Shown here piece after piece: positions 53,944-62,778 of a stretch of 64,000 nucleotides of DNA. How positions within the stretch are numbered: the first letter of the stretch is position 1; the number at the start of each line of letters is the position of its first letter. Origin of the DNA: Holophagales bacterium. Lineage in GTDB: Bacteria; Acidobacteriota; Thermoanaerobaculia; UBA5066. The position numbers and the translations under genes were made by a program. Location of the stretch: contig JADJVF010000021.1 in the NCBI GenBank assembly GCA_016716705.1, positions 9,220-73,219 of the forward strand, in the 5' to 3' direction. The notes under the pieces are model-generated. The model did not search any database, was not told the origin of the DNA, and saw only the letters and a program-made list of their open reading frames with translations.

Positions 53944-54458
53944 GGAGTCAGCCGCGAGGCGGCGTTCGCGCAGAGCTTACCGTTCGGCGCGGGCCCCGGC
54001 ACGGCGCGAGGATTCTCGTCAGGACGGCGACTTCACTTCCTCGGTGGCCTTGGCGATCCCGAAGTCGATGACCTTGGCCCGAGGGCTCGATGCCGCCCTT
54101 AACGACAGTCCCCCTGGACCTATTCCCGGGGTGAAGACCCGAAGACCCCAGGCGGCAGCACAGTCGACCCGGACTTTCTTGGCGGCTCACTGAACTTCCG
54201 ATTCCCGGCGTCCTCTGCTCGTATCCGGTGTGCTCTTCGACGATTCATCGCGAACGAGCAAGGTCTCGCGCGAACGATGTCTCGGCCGGCGCTCCTGAAA
54301 CCGGCCCGGGGAAGCGAAGGCCAGAGGCTTAACCGCCGCCATTGCCTCGGGCAGGGTCTTGAACCGGCTGTGGCCGGAGCCTCCGGTCCGCGTCCCGGTG
54401 GAAATCGGCCAGGATGATCGGCAGGCTTCCACCGAATCGATGCCCAGGAGGTGCAGGA
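53944..54458. other. 515-base gap with a kinase remnant
   Basis: Only the short protein-kinase remnant at 54019-54108 was recognised. Small open frames in the rest do not resemble proteins I know and lack start signals. Confidence 0.5.
54019..54108 (-). pseudogene. Ser/Thr protein kinase fragment (DFG region)
   Basis: The minus strand encodes VVKGGIEPS followed, one frame over, by AKVIDFGIAKATEEVKSPS and a stop. V-I-D-F-G-I-A-K-A-T is the DFG loop of PknB-type kinases, and the preceding piece fits the strand after the catalytic loop. The rest of the kinase is missing. The stretch is short, so the call is tentative. Confidence 0.4.
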
Positions 54459-56288
54459 CTACCGGTCCGGCAGCCGGGTGATGGTTCCCGGCGGCGGAGG
54501 GACGGCTCGCGCCACGACGACGCCTGGATCATCAGGATTGGGCGCGATTCCGCGGGCACATCGCCATCCTGAGGATCGCAGCCTGTCCAGCCCTGCCGCC
54601 GTCGTCACGTACCAAACGGGTACCGCGGACCCCGCCGCTACGAGCTGATCCGGTGTCGCACGCCGTACATACGGAACCGGGGATCGCGCGTCCCTTGGCC
54701 CCGAAACCGCCTCGAAGACGAGCCTGAAGAGCTCGGAAGAATCGTCCCACACGGTCTCGCCCTCCCCCAGTGCGCGACGGAGTCGCCCAGCTTCGGTCGC
54801 GGTGACGGCAAACTCCCGTCGGGTGAGCGAGGCCTCGGGCCACACCGTGAGGAACGGAATCGTCTCCATGAGGACGACGACCGAGCCGGCGAGCGCCGCG
54901 AGCGCGACCGGCCGCACCCTGAGCCGGGTCGACGAGGCGAGGATCGCGGCGCCAATAGCCATCCCCGCATAGACGTAGGCAGGGCCGAAGAGCGCGCAGG
55001 CGCGCGTCGTCACGGGAGCGGACGCGGGTTTGGAGAAGAGCCCGGCCGCGAGACCCGCAGCCGAGACGAGCAGGAGAAGCCGATTCGCTGGACGGTGCCG
55101 CTCCGACCCTCGGAGGGCATGGGCGAAACCCAGGAGGGCTGCAACCGCGACGGGAAGGCTCATCGCAGGACGTCCCTGCAACGCCTGGCGTCCGCAGGGA
55201 TCGGGCACCCAGAGCAGCATCCCCGAGTAGTGGACGGCGTTGTACGCGAGCCGCACCGGCAACTCGAGCGGGCCACCCGTCCGCGGGACTCCGAGTTGCT
55301 TCTCCGGCGCGCCAAGGTGAACGTCGCGCAGGTGTCCACCGATGTCGCCGGGTCGGACAGCGAAATGGACCGCAAACGGCAGGAAGCCCAATCCTGCGGT
55401 CACCGCTGCCGTGAAGCAAAGGCGTCGCGACAATCGACCGGCGCGAGCCTCGAGCACCCAGAAGGCCCCGATCGCGCCAGCGACCGCCCACGAGGAGGAG
55501 TGGGTATGCAGGAGAAGCCCGGTGGCCGCGCCCGAGACCAGCGCAAACGTGGGGCGCCCGGAGCGGCACGTGGCAAGCGTGGCGGCTACAGCCACCAGCG
55601 AGAGAAAGACGAGTGCGATGACGATGAACGACCAGCGGGAAACCGCAAGTGGCCAGAAGGACATCGCCATGAGGAGAGCCGCCCACATCCCTGTCCGCGC
55701 GCCAAACGCCTCGCCTCCGAGCCAGCCCACCGCCGGTACCGCCAGGCAACCCGGCACCGCCGACACCGCGACGAAGCCGAGCTCGTTGCGTCCGAACACG
55801 CGGAAGATGATCTCGCAGTACCAGATGTAGAGATTCGAGGCGAGCTCTTTCATACCCGATTCGGGGGAGAACGGACTGGCACCCCAGAACGGAAGCGAAC
55901 CTGGCGCGCGAAGGGCCACCTCGGTCTCGTGCAAGGTGTCGATCCACACGCCGGGAGGTATGAGCGTGGGGGCGATGAACCTCGCCAGGATCGACGCGCA
56001 GAAGAGAATGCCGGCGAAAACCGCAACGAGTACTCCCGATGGCCCAGGCTGCCGGGCGCCGAATGAGACCTCGAGCGAATCGAGCATCAGGCCTGCCGCC
56101 AGGCCAGAGACGGCGGAGAGAGCCAACAGCCGCATCCAGACCAACGCCAGATAGAGCCCGTCCGCCATCGACCACGAGGAGAGCACGACCCACGACTCGC
56201 GCTGTTCGATCAACCACGCCGTCTGCAGAAAGACGAAGCCGGCCAGGAGCTGGCCGGTTCGCGAGATCCGAAGAGCAGTGGGGATCAT
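54459..56288 (-). CDS. Multi-pass membrane protein, GT-C glycosyltransferase-like
   Basis: 609 residues with about 11-12 hydrophobic segments. The first long extracytoplasmic loop carries WIDTLHETEVALR with an acidic residue and ESGMKELASNLYIWY, and the transmembrane region shows FGRNELGFVAVSAVPG and LGGEAFGARTGMWAALLMA. This pattern matches ArnT/PMT-like (GT39/GT83) transferases that use polyprenyl-phosphate sugars. The C-terminal soluble part (VWYVTTAAGLDRLR) is small. Hand counts of two 60-base lines (55381, 55621) give 60-63% GC, against about 83% in a line of tamB. It may have been acquired. Specific donor and acceptor unknown. Confidence 0.75.
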   Translation of the reverse strand: MIPTALRISRTGQLLAGFVFLQTAWLIEQRESWVVLSSWSMADGLYLALVWMRLLALSAVSGLAAGLMLDSLEVSFGARQPGPSGVLVAVFAGILFCASILARFIAPTLIPPGVWIDTLHETEVALRAPGSLPFWGASPFSPESGMKELASNLYIWYCEIIFRVFGRNELGFVAVSAVPGCLAVPAVGWLGGEAFGARTGMWAALLMAMSFWPLAVSRWSFIVIALVFLSLVAVAATLATCRSGRPTFALVSGAATGLLLHTHSSSWAVAGAIGAFWVLEARAGRLSRRLCFTAAVTAGLGFLPFAVHFAVRPGDIGGHLRDVHLGAPEKQLGVPRTGGPLELPVRLAYNAVHYSGMLLWVPDPCGRQALQGRPAMSLPVAVAALLGFAHALRGSERHRPANRLLLLVSAAGLAAGLFSKPASAPVTTRACALFGPAYVYAGMAIGAAILASSTRLRVRPVALAALAGSVVVLMETIPFLTVWPEASLTRREFAVTATEAGRLRRALGEGETVWDDSSELFRLVFEAVSGPRDARSPVPYVRRATPDQLVAAGSAVPVWYVTTAAGLDRLRSSGWRCARGIAPNPDDPGVVVARAVPPPPGTITRLPDR

Positions 56289-56835
56289 CCCGTCGGTACC
56301 CTCACGGGCGCTCGTTCGTCGGAGCCGTCAGATCGTCGTAGCACTCCCAGGATGCGAGTGCCTCGCGGGTCCGTCCGGAACTCCGAGAAGGTCCGCGCTT
56401 CCATTCTTCGGAACATACAGACGATCCCAGGGGATAGGAAGGTCGATTCCGAGGAATCGCGGCTCAGCGAGGTGCTCGAGGATGCGGAGGATGACGCGGT
56501 CCTCGGTGATGAATGCGCCCACGCGCATCACGCCGGGGCAGCGTGGAGAGACGAGGGAATCGATCCCGAAGACCCTGCGAATGTGCAAGGCCCCTCCGCG
56601 GCGAAGGGCAGTCGACGATGGGGACACCGAGGTGGGTCGCAGCGGAGGGGGAGAGCCGGGTCCCGAGGCGAGGGACTCTGGTCGCTGGGCCTGGCTCTGG
56701 GTCTTCGGCTTTCCGCGCACGACGTTCGAGCAGGCGCCGTTCAACGGCATCCGGAGGAGGTCCCTGTCGGCGCGAGCGGGCTGGCGCTGCTCCTCGGGCT
56801 GTTGATGGCGTCGACTCCAGGCGAGGAAGCCCCGG
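56289..56835. other. 547-base gap with an IS transposase remnant
   Basis: Holds the remnant at 56328-56591. The 240 bases from 56592 to 56835 contain nothing I recognise. Confidence 0.5.
56328..56591 (-). pseudogene. C-terminal remnant of an insertion-sequence transposase (IS91/IS801-like)
   Basis: The minus strand reads LHIRRVFGIDSLVSPRCPG and VMRVGAFITEDRVILRILEHL, then a proline-rich tail. This matches the end of IS91/IS801-type transposases, whose C-terminus has a VFxIDxLxCPRCGGxMRVIA zinc-binding stretch followed by ILxHL. One zinc cysteine has become serine (SPRC) and the glycine pair is altered, consistent with decay. No catalytic part and no IS ends were seen. Family is tentative. 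Confidence 0.6.
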
Positions 56836-57624
56836 TCAGGAGTGCGGCGTTACCTCCGCAACCCAGGGCTCCAATCTGCCGCCGGTGCGGAGGACGATTC
56901 CGTAGCGTGGGACCTCGTGGGAGGGCCTTCCGCCCGCGGTCGCCGCGGGCGACGTCCCGCCAGCGCCCGCCGGAAGCGCCTGTCCGGACGCGAGGGCGTC
57001 GAGGAGCGCGCGCTTGCCCCGCGGAACCTGGATCTCCTCCACGAGGAGCCGCCGGATCCGTCCCCTGAGGAACGGGGCCGACGACTTGCGGGTCTCTGGG
57101 TCCCATGGGCCGGAGGACTCGACCGCGACCACGGCGCGCACGACGAGGACGCGATGCCGGTCGGGGTGACGCGCCCGGAGCGCCCGGGCGTCGAGCGCGG
57201 CATCGACGGGGTGGAGGCGCGAGCGCGACGGGATGTCGTTCGGGTATTCGAGGTCCGCCGCCGCCGCTGCCCGGCCGTCGTACTCGAGGGCGAGGAAGAC
57301 CTCCCGCGCCGGCTGCCAGGCATAGAACCCGGGAGCCCGGGAGTCGCCGGCGGGAAGCCGCGTGTCGAAGCCGAGGGCGGTGAGCTTCGCCCCGTCGAAC
57401 CAGCCTGGCTCCTTCTGCGTCCACTGCAGGTCCCGGTTCCAGTCGAGCCGGAGGACGGCCCAGCGCCGGCCTTCCCCGAGCGGTACCAGCCGCATCTCCC
57501 GCTCGCTGAGGACCAACTCTGCCTCCGGTGTCTGAGCGCGGTTCCGGACCGAGGCGAGGAGGAGGAAGAGCGGTGCGGCAATCGCGACGGCGGCGGCGAT
57601 CGCGAGAAACGGCGCGCGCTTCAC
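56836..57624 (-). CDS. DUF4824-like membrane-anchored protein
   Basis: 262 residues from a GTG at 57624. The N-terminal anchor (KRAPFLAIAAAVAIAAPLFLLLA) is followed by AELVLSEREMRLVPLGEGRRWAVLRLDW, typical of DUF4824, and a beta-rich domain with FYAWQPAREVFLALEYDG. Homologues usually follow DUF2157/DUF4401-type membrane genes. Here the upstream side holds a WD40 fragment on the other strand, so the expected partner is missing. Function unknown. Confidence 0.7.
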   Translation of the reverse strand: MKRAPFLAIAAAVAIAAPLFLLLASVRNRAQTPEAELVLSEREMRLVPLGEGRRWAVLRLDWNRDLQWTQKEPGWFDGAKLTALGFDTRLPAGDSRAPGFYAWQPAREVFLALEYDGRAAAAADLEYPNDIPSRSRLHPVDAALDARALRARHPDRHRVLVVRAVVAVESSGPWDPETRKSSAPFLRGRIRRLLVEEIQVPRGKRALLDALASGQALPAGAGGTSPAATAGGRPSHEVPRYGIVLRTGGRLEPWVAEVTPHS

Positions 57625-57654
57625 GCGACGCTCGAGGATATTGGCCGCGCGACC

Positions 57655-57885
57655 GCGCACGTCGCCTTCTCGCCGGACGGCACACGCCTCGCATCGGCCT
57701 CGAGCGACGGCACCCTCCGACTCTGGGACCCGGCCTCCGGCGCGAACGTCCTGAACGTCCCCGCCGGAACGACGGTCTACGCGACGGCCTTCAGCCCCGA
57801 CGGAACCCGGCTGGCGATGATCTCCCTCGACGGAACCGTCGTCCTCCTCGACTCCGTGTCGGCAGCGCGGAGGCTCGCGCGATAG
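57655..57885 (+). pseudogene. WD40-repeat protein fragment
   Basis: The plus strand encodes AHVAFSPDGTRLASASSDGT, LRLWDP and, as a second repeat, VYATAFSPDGTRLAMISLDG, then a stop at 57885. These are two WD40 blades with the FSPDGxRLA signature. No start codon or N-terminal part exists; the frame runs antisense into the DUF4824 gene. It is a truncated C-terminal piece, possibly from a kinase-WD40 protein like the one that left the DFG remnant at 54.0 kb. Confidence 0.65.
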
Positions 57886-58150
57886 CGCGTTCCGGAAGGA
57901 GGGCCCGGCGGAGGGCGGCACGGCCCTCCCCCGCTCGCCGCATTCACCGGGCGGCCCCTCGGAACCGGTCCGCCGAGCGGACCTTCGCCCGGGCCGCCTC
58001 CACCTCGCGGTTCCTCGGCTCCGCGCTCGTCACGAGCGACGAGAGGAGCGTCCGGATGTTCCTGCACATGTCGCCTCCGCGCCGCGCGGCCCGGCGGATG
58101 GCTGGCCCTCGCAAACGTAGAGTCCTGCCGAAGTGGGCGAACGGCCCGCG
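57886..58150. other. Intergenic hairpins, no gene
   Basis: GGAGGGCC (57898-57905) pairs with GGCCCTCC (57922-57929), 12 bases after the WD40 stop and terminator-like without a T-run. A second perfect hairpin, GGTCCGC-CGA-GCGGACC, lies at 57967-57983. Nothing coding was recognised. Confidence 0.45.
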
Positions 58151-58555
58151 TCAGCGCTTCGAAGCCGTCGGCTTCGCTCTTCGTTTCCCTTTTCCCAGCT
58201 CGAGCTGCTCCTTCACCCGGAAGCGCACGATCCTGCCGATCAGCGCGAGCGGCATGGGTTCGTCGAGCGGGAACTGGACGGAGCCCTTCGCTCCCTTCCA
58301 CGCCGAGAGCTCCTTGCTGAACTTCTCGATCGCCGATGGCGCCGGGTAAAAGCCGACGTGCCTGGCGTAGGCGGCGAAATGGACCATGTTGCCGTTCAGG
58401 GTGAAGGTCGGCATCCGGTACTTGATTGCCTCGTCCGCGCCCGGCGCCGCCTCCCGAATCGTCTTCCGCACCTCTTCCAGGACCTTTCGGACGCCGGGCG
58501 GAAAGGCTGCGATGTACTCGTCGATGCTCTTCGGTTCGGGCGTGTCAGCCTTCAC
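58151..58555 (-). CDS. DUF1801/YdhG-like small protein
   Basis: 134 residues from the GTG at 58555, with GGAGGAGAG upstream. IDEYIAAFPPGVRKVLEEVRKTIREAAPGADEAIKYRMPTF fits the start of the YdhG/Frataxin-like DUF1801 family in content and order (quoted in pieces: PPGVRKVLEEVRKTI, EAIKYRMPTF). VHFAAYARHVGFYP follows. The basic tail (GKGKRRAKPTASKR) is low complexity. Family members are proposed iron chaperones, but function here is unproven. Confidence 0.82.
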   Translation of the reverse strand: MKADTPEPKSIDEYIAAFPPGVRKVLEEVRKTIREAAPGADEAIKYRMPTFTLNGNMVHFAAYARHVGFYPAPSAIEKFSKELSAWKGAKGSVQFPLDEPMPLALIGRIVRFRVKEQLELGKGKRRAKPTASKR

Positions 58556-58586
58556 AGCTCTCCTCCATGAAGACCCTCTCGCCGGG

Positions 58587-59509
58587 CTACGTCTTCCGGT
58601 AGACGTCCGTGCTCAGGTACTTGAGGCCCGAGTCGGCCATGAGCGTGACGACCGTCGCGCCGGGCCCGAGGCGCTCGGCGATCTGGAGCGCGGCGGCAAC
58701 GTTCGCACCGGACGACGTCCCCGCGAAGAGGGCCTCTTCCCGGGCGAGGCGCCTCGTCATGCCCTTCGCGTCCTCCGTCATCACCGGCAGGATCTCGTCC
58801 ACGAGACCCGGCTCCCAGAGCGGGGGGATGTAGCCGATCCCGACCCCTTCGATCTTGTGGGGACCCGCCGGACCTCCCTGGAGCACCGGGGATTCCCCGG
58901 GCTCGACGGCGACGATCCGGACGCCCGGCTTGTGCCGCTTCAGCACCGTTGCGACGCCCCGCAGGGACGCCGCCGTGCCGACACAGTGGACGAACGCGTC
59001 GATCTTCCCCTCGGTCTGGTTCCAGATCTCCTCGCCCAGCGGGAAGTAGCCGGCGATGCTGTCCTGGTTGTTCAGCTGGTCGGTCCAGTACGTGCCGGGC
59101 TCGTGGCTCAGGCCCCGCGCGACCTCGACCATGTCCAGGATCAGCTTCTTCGTGGTGAGGCCCCCCTCGCTCGGGACGAGCGTCAGCTCCGCGCCGAGAG
59201 CGGCCATGTGGTCCCTCTTCTCCTGGCTGAACGCGGCGGAGGTAACGATCCGGACGCGGTAGCCCTGGCGGCGCAGACGAGCGCGAGCGACGTCCCGGTG
59301 CTTCACCCGGTGTACTCGAGAACGGTCCCTCCGGGTTTCAGCCGGCCGTCCTCCTCCGCCCGGAGGATCACGGCCCGCGCCATCCGGTCCTTCATGCTCC
59401 CGGTGGGGTTCTCCCACTCGAGCTTCGCGAGGACCTGCGCGCCGTTTGACGGAACGACCCTGCGCAGGCGAACCATCGACGTTCTTCCGATGGCGTCGAG
59501 GATGTCCAT
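58587..59509 (-). pseudogene. PLP-dependent cysteine synthase family gene, interrupted by a nonsense codon and a frameshift
   Basis: The ATG at 59509 opens MDILDAIGRTSMVRLRRVV, then ENPTGSMKDRMA with the PLP lysine, and VLEYTG followed by TGA at 59305-59303. Ignoring the stop gives STGTSLALVCAA, so the family motif EYTGGSTGTS has a stop in place of the second glycine. About 35 bases on (near 59,265) a one-base shift is needed to reach GYRVRIVTSAAFSQEKRDHM and the rest, ending TLMADSGLKYLSTDVYRK. The intact enzyme would be about 307 residues, close to cysteine synthase/cystathionine beta-synthase-like size. Two lesions close together suggest genuine inactivation or a local sequencing fault. 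Confidence 0.82.
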
Positions 59510-59700
59510 CGTCTGAGCCCTCTCTCTGACGGGCGGCCTTACCGGGAGGGGGAGGCGAAACCGCCGATCCCCGGCCTGTCCTCCACGAGGTAGCGCCTTC
59601 CCGGGTACGCAACCAGCGCCCACTCGAGGTCCTTATCCTGAACGGCGGCGACGCATACCCTGAGGGAGCTGGAAGTGCCGCTGGAAGCCATCCCGAGCGC

Positions 59701-60222
59701 TCACGGGGCCGTCGCGATGGAGTACTCGAAGTCGTAGAAGTGCTTCCCGTCCTCGATCCGGATCGCCATCGTGCCCGAGAGTCCGGTCAGCCTTCCGGTC
59801 CCGGAGTCGGGCACGACCGTGACGGCCAGGGACGGGGCACCCCGGGTCATCGTGCCCGTGTGCTGGAGGACGAACGTGCCCTCCTGGCCATGGAGCGTGC
59901 CGGTGACGTGCTCGATCGCGACGTACCCGGCCGAGCCCTTCACGCTCGTGCTCGAGGCGAGCATCTCCCCCTTCGACGTCGCCTCGAGCTCCCCGTGGAG
60001 CTGCTTGGCGATGGACATGCGGGCGACGCCCGCCCCCGCTTCGGTCGCCTGCGGCGCCAGGACCACCTCGAACGTGCCAGTCGCGCGACGGGTCACTGGA
60101 CCCTCCTTCCGGGCGGCCGCCGGGGCCGGTGGCTGAGGCTGGGAGAACGCCGGCAAGGCGCCACTTGCGCCGAACGCGATGGCGAGGAGAGACAGGGGCA
60201 ACGACGGTGAGACTCTCGGCAT
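59701..60222 (-). CDS. DUF3224 family secreted protein
   Basis: 173 residues from the ATG at 60222, with a signal peptide (PLSLLAIAFGASGALPAFSQ). The domain has ATGTFEVVLAPQA, the GELEATSKGEMLASSTSVKGSAGY region and VTGTLHGQEGTFVLQHTGTM, typical of DUF3224, a dirigent-like lipocalin beta-barrel. Most DUF3224 proteins are cytoplasmic, so the signal peptide is notable. Function unknown. Confidence 0.82.
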   Translation of the reverse strand: MPRVSPSLPLSLLAIAFGASGALPAFSQPQPPAPAAARKEGPVTRRATGTFEVVLAPQATEAGAGVARMSIAKQLHGELEATSKGEMLASSTSVKGSAGYVAIEHVTGTLHGQEGTFVLQHTGTMTRGAPSLAVTVVPDSGTGRLTGLSGTMAIRIEDGKHFYDFEYSIATAP

Positions 60223-60334
60223 GGCGGGCTCCTGCCGGGATGGTAACGGCAACCGGCCGTCAGGCGCCCTTGAAGCGGGCCGCGGGCAGCGGGACGCCAG
60301 GAGGGACACCACCCTCCCGGAGGACGTCCTTCCC

Positions 60335-61780
60335 TCAGGACGAGCTCCTCGCGGCCTCGGCCCCGATTCGCGCGAGCGCGTCCTTTCCGTTCCGGTTCTC
60401 CGGGTTGAGCTGCACGGATTTCTCGTAGGCCTTTCGGGCCCCCGCGACGTCACCGGTCGCGAGGAGGCCTTCGCCGAGGCTGTCCCAGACGTTCCACGAT
60501 GCAGGGAAGAGCTCGGCGTTGATCCGGAACATCCTCACGGCCTCGGGGAATCGCTTCTGCTGCTGCAGGAAGAAGTAGCCGCGGCCATTGATCTCCCGCT
60601 CGAGGAAGTAGTACTTCGGCGACCTCGAGCCGCGGTCGGCGACGACGGCCCGGACCTGCTCCTCCGGAGCGCCCGCCTCGACGAGGGCGAAGAGCTCCGA
60701 GGCCCCGTTGCGGAGCCCCGTCGTCGTGGCCCATATCTCGGAGACGGTCGAGGCGTGGTTGAAGGCGTTGAACCCGGGGCTCTTCGCGAGGTCGGGGAAG
60801 CGGGCCTCGAGCGGGAACGCCGCGTGCACCTCCTCGAGGGGCCGACCCTCCTTCGCGAGCCTCCCGACCCCGTCCCAGAGCGCCTCGACGTACTTGAGGC
60901 GCGCCTCGAAGCCGGCGAGGGAGAGCTCGCCGTTCCAGTGGCCGGGGAGGATCGTCCGGATCTCGCCCTTGCGGGCGAGAAGGCGGCGCCCGTTCTCGAG
61001 GAGGAGCGGAAAGTCGTGGGGCACCCCCTCGCGGGCGACGAACGAGGCGAGGCAGCCGGGCGTGTCGGTGAGCCAGCGGTCGGCCATCGTGTCGCCCGTC
61101 ATCAGGATTCCGCGCGATGGGACGAAGACCGCGATGTCGCTCGCAGAGTGCAGGCCGCCGATGTACGAGAGCTCGAAAGCCGTGTCGCCCATGTCGAGCG
61201 TCAGTCGGTCGGCGAACGTCTTCGTCGGGACGACGAGCTCCGGGTTCGCCGTCCAGGCCTCGTGATTGAGGTGCGCGAAGGCGAGCTGCTCGGCGGCCTT
61301 CTTCGCCGCGACGCTCGCCGTCGGGTGTTTCGCCAGGTCCTTTTCGAGGTCGGCGATGTGCTGCCCCTGCCACCTCAGGACCTGCTCGCGGTCGGCGGGG
61401 CTGCGCCGCATGCCGGCGGCGCAGCGCTCGTGGGCCACGATGACCGTGTCGGCGTAAACGGAGTTGCCGGCGGTATGGTCGCCGTGCTCGTGCGTGTTGA
61501 TGAGCATGGCGAAGTCGGAGCGCCCGAGCTCGCGGGCGATCACGCCTCTCAGCTCGCGGTCGATCTTCGGGACGCCGGTCGTGTCGACGACGACGATCCC
61601 CTTCGCCGTGGCGAAGCCGATGACGTTCGTCGTCGAGACGTGGTCGCCCACCCAGACGCGGACCGTCTTCGGGTCGAGGCGCTGGACGTGAAGCGGGAGT
61701 CCCGCGACCTCTTCGGCGGCGGCAGCGGGAAGGACGAGGAGAAGGAATGCCAAGGGCCAGAAGCGACGAGCAGCTCTCAT
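60335..61780 (-). CDS. Secreted metallo-beta-lactamase-fold hydrolase with TPR-like C-terminus
   Basis: 481 residues. A signal peptide (FWPLAFLLLVLPAAAA) leads into an MBL domain with INTHEHGDHTAGN (the HxHxDH zinc site), LHSASDIAVFVPS and MTGDTMADRW, the second metal region, plus a distal ILPGHWNG histidine. Residues about 390-470 form TPR-like helices (FPEAVRMFRINAELFPASWN, ARKAYEKSVQLNPENRN). Related proteins include secreted quinoprotein-relay or cyclase-type hydrolases; the substrate is not evident. Confidence 0.87.
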   Translation of the reverse strand: MRAARRFWPLAFLLLVLPAAAAEEVAGLPLHVQRLDPKTVRVWVGDHVSTTNVIGFATAKGIVVVDTTGVPKIDRELRGVIARELGRSDFAMLINTHEHGDHTAGNSVYADTVIVAHERCAAGMRRSPADREQVLRWQGQHIADLEKDLAKHPTASVAAKKAAEQLAFAHLNHEAWTANPELVVPTKTFADRLTLDMGDTAFELSYIGGLHSASDIAVFVPSRGILMTGDTMADRWLTDTPGCLASFVAREGVPHDFPLLLENGRRLLARKGEIRTILPGHWNGELSLAGFEARLKYVEALWDGVGRLAKEGRPLEEVHAAFPLEARFPDLAKSPGFNAFNHASTVSEIWATTTGLRNGASELFALVEAGAPEEQVRAVVADRGSRSPKYYFLEREINGRGYFFLQQQKRFPEAVRMFRINAELFPASWNVWDSLGEGLLATGDVAGARKAYEKSVQLNPENRNGKDALARIGAEAARSSS

Positions 61781-61973
61781 CGCGATGCTCCTCCTGCGGG
61801 CGTCGATGCGTGTCGTGCGTGGGGGCCGGGGGAAGCCCCGGCCCCCGCGGGATCGAGAACGTCTCTCCCGTGCTACGCGGGCCAGCCGTTACGGTTTCCG
61901 GACACGCGATGCCGGACTCTCCGGGGGGGCCGTGCCCCGGGCGGCGCGGAGGCAATTCCGGCCGCCGCGGCGG

Positions 61974-62696
61974 TCAGGCGTCCAGCGAGTCGGCGAGCGC
62001 TTCCAGCAGGCGCGCGCCGTCGCCCTGCCACGCGCTCCCGTGCATGCACGCGAGCGTCTTCGGTCGCGTCGCCACGAGCGGGGCGAGGAGCGTGCGGACG
62101 TTCCTCGCGTGCGAGAAGTAGTCCATCGGCTTTCGGAAGGCCTCGGACGGCCCGAGGATGTCGGATGTCGTCAGGGGCGGATTGTCTGCGCCTCCCTGGG
62201 TGAAGAGGTCTCCACACAGGAGGGTCGCGGTCGTCTCCTCGAAGAGGTAGCCGCACTCCCACGCGTGGGGAAGGTGCGGGGCGTCGATCCACCGGACGCG
62301 ATGCCGGCCGAGCGAGAGCGTATCGCCGTCCGCCAGGGCTCGGGGAGGCCGGTCGAAGGCGTCGCCGTTGATCATCGCGTTGACCCCGCCGCAGAGCGGC
62401 ACTGCCGCCGGGGCCGCGTCCAGGAGGGACGGCATGGCCCCGCATTCGTCCGACTCGAAGTGGGAGTAGCCGACGAAGCGGAGCCGCTCCGGCGGGAGGA
62501 CACTGCCGATCGCCTCGAGGACGAGCGGGAAGATCGTCCTCGGTCCGGTGTGGAAGAGGAGAGGCTCGTCGTCCGCGAGGAGGTACTGGTTGAACGAGAA
62601 CCCCCCGGGGACGCCGGGGAACGGAGTGCTGATGCGGTAGATGCCTTCCGCCACCTCGTCGACCCGGGTGCCGGAGACGGTGTTCGTCACGCTCAT
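61974..62696 (-). CDS. MBL-fold protein of the flavodiiron/ODP (oxygen-binding diiron) type
   Basis: 240 residues. The fold has the spacing H-x-E-x-D (GYSHFESDECG) rather than HxHxDH, then a His in LPHAWECGYL, an Asp in LLCGDLFTQGG and a His in ACMHGSAW. This is the ligand set of the diiron site in flavodiiron proteins. No flavodoxin domain follows, so it is a stand-alone ODP protein, perhaps an oxygen or NO sensor or reductase subunit. It is 194 bases upstream of the secreted MBL gene on the same strand. Confidence 0.82.
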   Translation of the reverse strand: MSVTNTVSGTRVDEVAEGIYRISTPFPGVPGGFSFNQYLLADDEPLLFHTGPRTIFPLVLEAIGSVLPPERLRFVGYSHFESDECGAMPSLLDAAPAAVPLCGGVNAMINGDAFDRPPRALADGDTLSLGRHRVRWIDAPHLPHAWECGYLFEETTATLLCGDLFTQGGADNPPLTTSDILGPSEAFRKPMDYFSHARNVRTLLAPLVATRPKTLACMHGSAWQGDGARLLEALADSLDA

Positions 62697-62778
62697 GAGA
62701 CCTCCTTCTTCCCGCGCCCGGCGCGGGCTGCGTGGTGCCGGGTTCAGGCGGCGCGGGAGCCTCCGCGTGCGGCTGCCC

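Noticed and set aside
59303..59305. In-frame TGA in the cysteine synthase gene as selenocysteine
   Set aside because: The family has glycine, not cysteine, at this position, no SECIS-like hairpin was evident, and a frameshift follows closely.
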